From Gloeophyllum trabeum ATCC 11539 (taxonomy: Eukaryota > Basidiomycota > Agaricomycetes > Gloeophyllales > Gloeophyllaceae), in NCBI RefSeq assembly GCF_000344685.1, contig NW_006920410.1, forward strand, positions 736,717-800,716: a stretch of 64,000 bases of DNA, read 5' to 3'. Position 1 is the stretch's first letter. Each line of letters begins with the position of its first letter. The notes under the pieces were generated by a model. That model searched no databases and had not been told where the DNA came from. It saw only the letters and a list, made by a program, of their open reading frames with translations. The position numbers and the translations under genes were made by a program. Of the stretch, positions 61,179 through 64,000 are shown in pieces.

Positions 61179-62268
61179 TGTTCTTTGTGAGGCTGCTGCG
61201 GGTGGAGTCGACGACGACGACGGAATTCCTGGCCCTTTTAATGTGTCTCCAGGTCGGAGAAACCTCGAAAACACTGGATGATACAAGCACAAGTCAGCAT
61301 TGCCGTAAGTCAATACGATTGGATAGAAATGATAGACGCAAACGATAGTCAGAATGCTCCTAGCATACGAAATTGAAGTCAGGTAGAGAGATTAACCAAT
61401 TATGGTCCACTGTTCAAGATTTGCTATGGATGGACGACTCACTCAAGATTGGCTGTGAACGCAAGTGCAAACATGGCAAGCTCTGGGAATGATTGCGTCA
61501 CTTGCTCTGACAGACAACTATTTGCGGTCGGAAAACGAGGCCGCACGTCCTGACCGTGGACGAATCGGATAGGAATCTGACCAGGCTACAGTTCTCGTCT
61601 TTCCGACATTCAATTGTATTGCCCATCCAGGCTGCAGCAGGCGGGTAGATACGCGTTCGCGGGCTGCCACAGAGCAGAAAGATCGACACCTGTCACGAAT
61701 GTTAGGTATTACATGGGACCGACCGCGCTCCGGCTCCGAGACCCTCATTCGAGTTGAAATCAGCCTATCTGCATCAACGAAGGAAGCGTTCACCTTTGCA
61801 GTTTGATCGTAGTTGCAGACACGCTCCACAGATTGATGGCTGCCAATCGAATGCGGAGGTCAATTGCGCGCTGCACCTAACCTTACCAGTTTCCATATAT
61901 AGACCTCTGTCTGTCAATTCCGTCCATCCTGAAGGTCACATAAGGGCCTACAATTGGCAAATACTGCCAATGCATATTCCTCGGCCGCACTTGGTATTCC
62001 CTTGTGGGGGTAGGCAGCGAGTACAGCCGCAGTGCGAGCCGGTTCCACTGAATGCTGGTATGATCCACCTCACCATACGCTCGCCAGGTCCGCAGAAGCG
62101 GGTTGGGACCTTATCCTTCTGAGTCGCATGCAATGACCCGGTCCGTTGCGCATAGCGAGCTCGAGATGGGTATTTTAAGACGAGCATTTGGAGTTTCGTT
62201 CCGCGTCCTCTTCGCCTTCCTCACTTCAGCGTCCAGCGCACTGTAGCGTCCGCGATCAGCGATCAACG
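61179..62268. promoter_or_regulatory. 1.1-kb divergent intergenic region, prenyltransferase / P450
   Basis: Holds both promoters. A TATA-like TATTTTAAG lies at about 62170, roughly 95 bases before the P450 ATG. No gene seen. Confidence 0.4.
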
Positions 62269-64000
62269 ATGTCCTCCCACTTTGACTTCTCCAAGGGCTT
62301 CCCTGCTAACGAAGCGCTTCTCGTTCAGAGCCTCAAAGCAGACAGGCTTACACTGGCCATTGTTGGCCTTGTGGTAGCCTACTACGTCGCCTTGTATTTC
62401 CGCCAGAAGTCTCGCCACTACGCTCCGGGTCCCACTCCTTTACCCATCATTGGCAACAGGGTACCTACAGAGAAGACTTGGCTCTTCTTCCACGAACTGT
62501 GCAAGAAATATGGTAAGTGGTCGGCCTAGCTCCCACCCGACGTTGGCTCATTTCTGTCGCTGCAGGTCCCATTGTCAGATTGAACATGGCAGGAAGTGAG
62601 ATGCTCATCCTGGACGAGCTGGAGGACGTTGAAGAACTGGTAAGTATTATCATCGACTGAGGTCGATTGATCTGGTGATCGACTGTTCTCGCAGCTCGGA
62701 AAGCGCTCCGGAAACTACTCTTCACGCAAGCAGCTCGTCTACGCTGGCAAATACCGCTCGACTGACAAGGTATGTCACTCATACTCTGGTGCGACTTCAG
62801 CAGGTCCTGACGTATGGCCCAGCGTCTTGTTCTCCTACCCTATGGACCGCTCCTGAAGAAGCAGCGCGCCGCTGCCTTTCAGATGCTCAACTCCCGTGCC
62901 GTCGGTGCCTACGAAGGAATCCAGGAGCGTGGTGCCATGAAGCTTATCTGCGATATCCTCAAGCAGCCCACCAAGGCGTACATCAGCATCAAGTGGTACA
63001 CTGCTGAGACCCTCCAGACTCTCGTCTACGCCAAGCGCTTCAGCGACGACGGCAAGGACCTTAGGACGCTTCTTCACATCCTTGAGACGTTCATCCAGGA
63101 CATGCACCCCGCGAAGTACCCGGTCGACACCTTCCCGATCCTGGATTGGCTCCCAGATTCGCTGGCGAAGTGGCGTGTGGAGGCGAAGCAAAAGCACGAC
63201 TATGAGTTCGGCGTAAGTTGCATTGTACAGCGGTACCTGGACAACGATGCTAATATCGCTTCAATAGTTCTATAAGCGGTTGCTGAACGAGGTTCGGCAG
63301 AGGATGGAGAATGGAGAGAACCTTGAATGCTTCGCCGCTCGCCTGATTGAAGACGAGCAGAAGAACGGTCTTGACGAGGTCTCTATGGCTTATCGTAAGT
63401 CGGTCGTCTGTTCTTGCTCTATTTATACTTATCATTCGTTTCTCTAGTTGCTGGCTCTGCCTTCGAGGCTGGCACAGACAACACTGCTGGTACTGTTCTG
63501 TGGGCTCTCGTGGCTATGCTCTTGTACCCCGAGGAGATGAAGAAGGCGCAAGCGGAGATTGACCGTGTTCTGGGTCCTGACTCGAACATGCCCCCGTCGT
63601 TCAAGAACTTCGAGGACCTCACTTACTGTACCGCCCTCGTGAAGGAAGTATTCCGGTAAGTTCAGATTCGATTTTCCAGCCTATACAAGGAACCAACTGG
63701 AAAAATGCAGCTGGAGCCCCGTCGCACCTGTCTCAGCGCCCCATCTGAGCCTACAGGACGATGTCTACAAGGGCTACTTCATCCCTGCCGGCACCACTGT
63801 TGTTCCGAACATCTGGGCTATTCACCACAACGAGAAGCGCTACCCTGACCCATTCACGTTCAAGCCCGAGCGTTTCATGCCTAAGGACGGTAGCAAACTC
63901 GGCACTGAGGCTTTGAACGAGGGACACTGCGGCTTCGGCTTCGGCAGACGGTAAGCACTGTAATTTTTGTGGCTATCTGGATATATCTAATACTCGCCGC
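62269..64000 (+). CDS. cytochrome P450 monooxygenase, cut by window end
   Basis: ER-anchored haem monooxygenase. The N-terminus is soluble (MSSHFDFSKGFPANEALL), then a membrane anchor 'LTLAIVGLVVAYYVALYF'. The proline hinge 'YAPGPTPLPIIGN' follows. Motifs on successive exons are 'ILDELEDVEELLGKRSGNYS', 'YGPLLKKQRAAAFQMLNS', the I-helix 'AFEAGTDNTAGTVLW' (AGTDNT), ExxR as EVFR in 'ALVKEVFR', 'GYFIPAGTTVVPNIWAIHHN' and PERF in 'FKPERFMPKDG'. The haem-binding motif begins 'HCGFGFGRR' and the gene is interrupted after it by an intron and the window edge, so the cysteine is not visible. At least eight introns. The substrate is unknown. Confidence 0.93.

Overview
The window looks like nuclear DNA of a filamentous basidiomycete, probably an agaricomycete. 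Genes are dense and intron-rich, with introns of about 45-65 bases using GT..AG ends. The gene set is fungal housekeeping (ubiquitin-eL40 fusion, uS4, eL21, eL28, SRP14, AP-3 delta, UTP14, COX6, a siroheme methyltransferase), plus an agaricomycete-style F-box protein and accessory oxygenases and a P450. I see no bacterial, viral, CRISPR or organellar sequence. Exon borders were read by eye from splice sites and frame continuity and should be treated as predictions.

Region by region. 1-10.2 kb: a core promoter for a gene lying left of the window, a long gap, an unrecognised protein, an F-box protein, a D-amino-acid oxidase, an intron-containing tRNA-Val, a tiny membrane protein, a 16-bp minisatellite and a CDF metal transporter of the Mn type. 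The coding parts here are strikingly GC-rich. 10.3-19.7 kb: a BIRC6-type ubiquitin-conjugating enzyme with a Cys-rich N-terminal module, a germinal-centre STE20 kinase and AP-3 delta. 19.7-23.9 kb: gene-poor. 23.9-31.6 kb: a tandem pair of 2-oxoglutarate/Fe(II) oxygenases, a zinc-type dehydrogenase, two adjacent non-autonomous DNA transposons (Tc1/mariner-like and hAT-like) and the ubiquitin-eL40 gene. 32.1-47.6 kb: UTP14, an NRAMP metal transporter, an RWD/DUF1115 protein, a disordered Pro/Ser-rich protein, a large DUF726 hydrolase-fold membrane protein and SRP14. 47.9-59 kb: a MET8-MET1-like siroheme protein, COX6, a Tra2-like RNA-binding protein, the divergent ribosomal genes eL21 and uS4, a Trf4-type poly(A) polymerase, a small unknown protein and eL28. 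59.9-64 kb: a UbiA-family 4-hydroxybenzoate prenyltransferase divergent from a cytochrome P450 that runs off the right edge.

Functional links are mostly loose. Two transporters (NRAMP import, CDF efflux) could both handle manganese but lie about 26 kb apart. Translation and RNA-metabolism genes cluster at 50-59 kb. The most interesting accessory features are the recent-looking oxygenase duplication, the two transposons with intact target-site duplications, the zinc-module E2 enzyme, and the prenyltransferase/P450 pair, which could be the edge of a meroterpenoid cluster.
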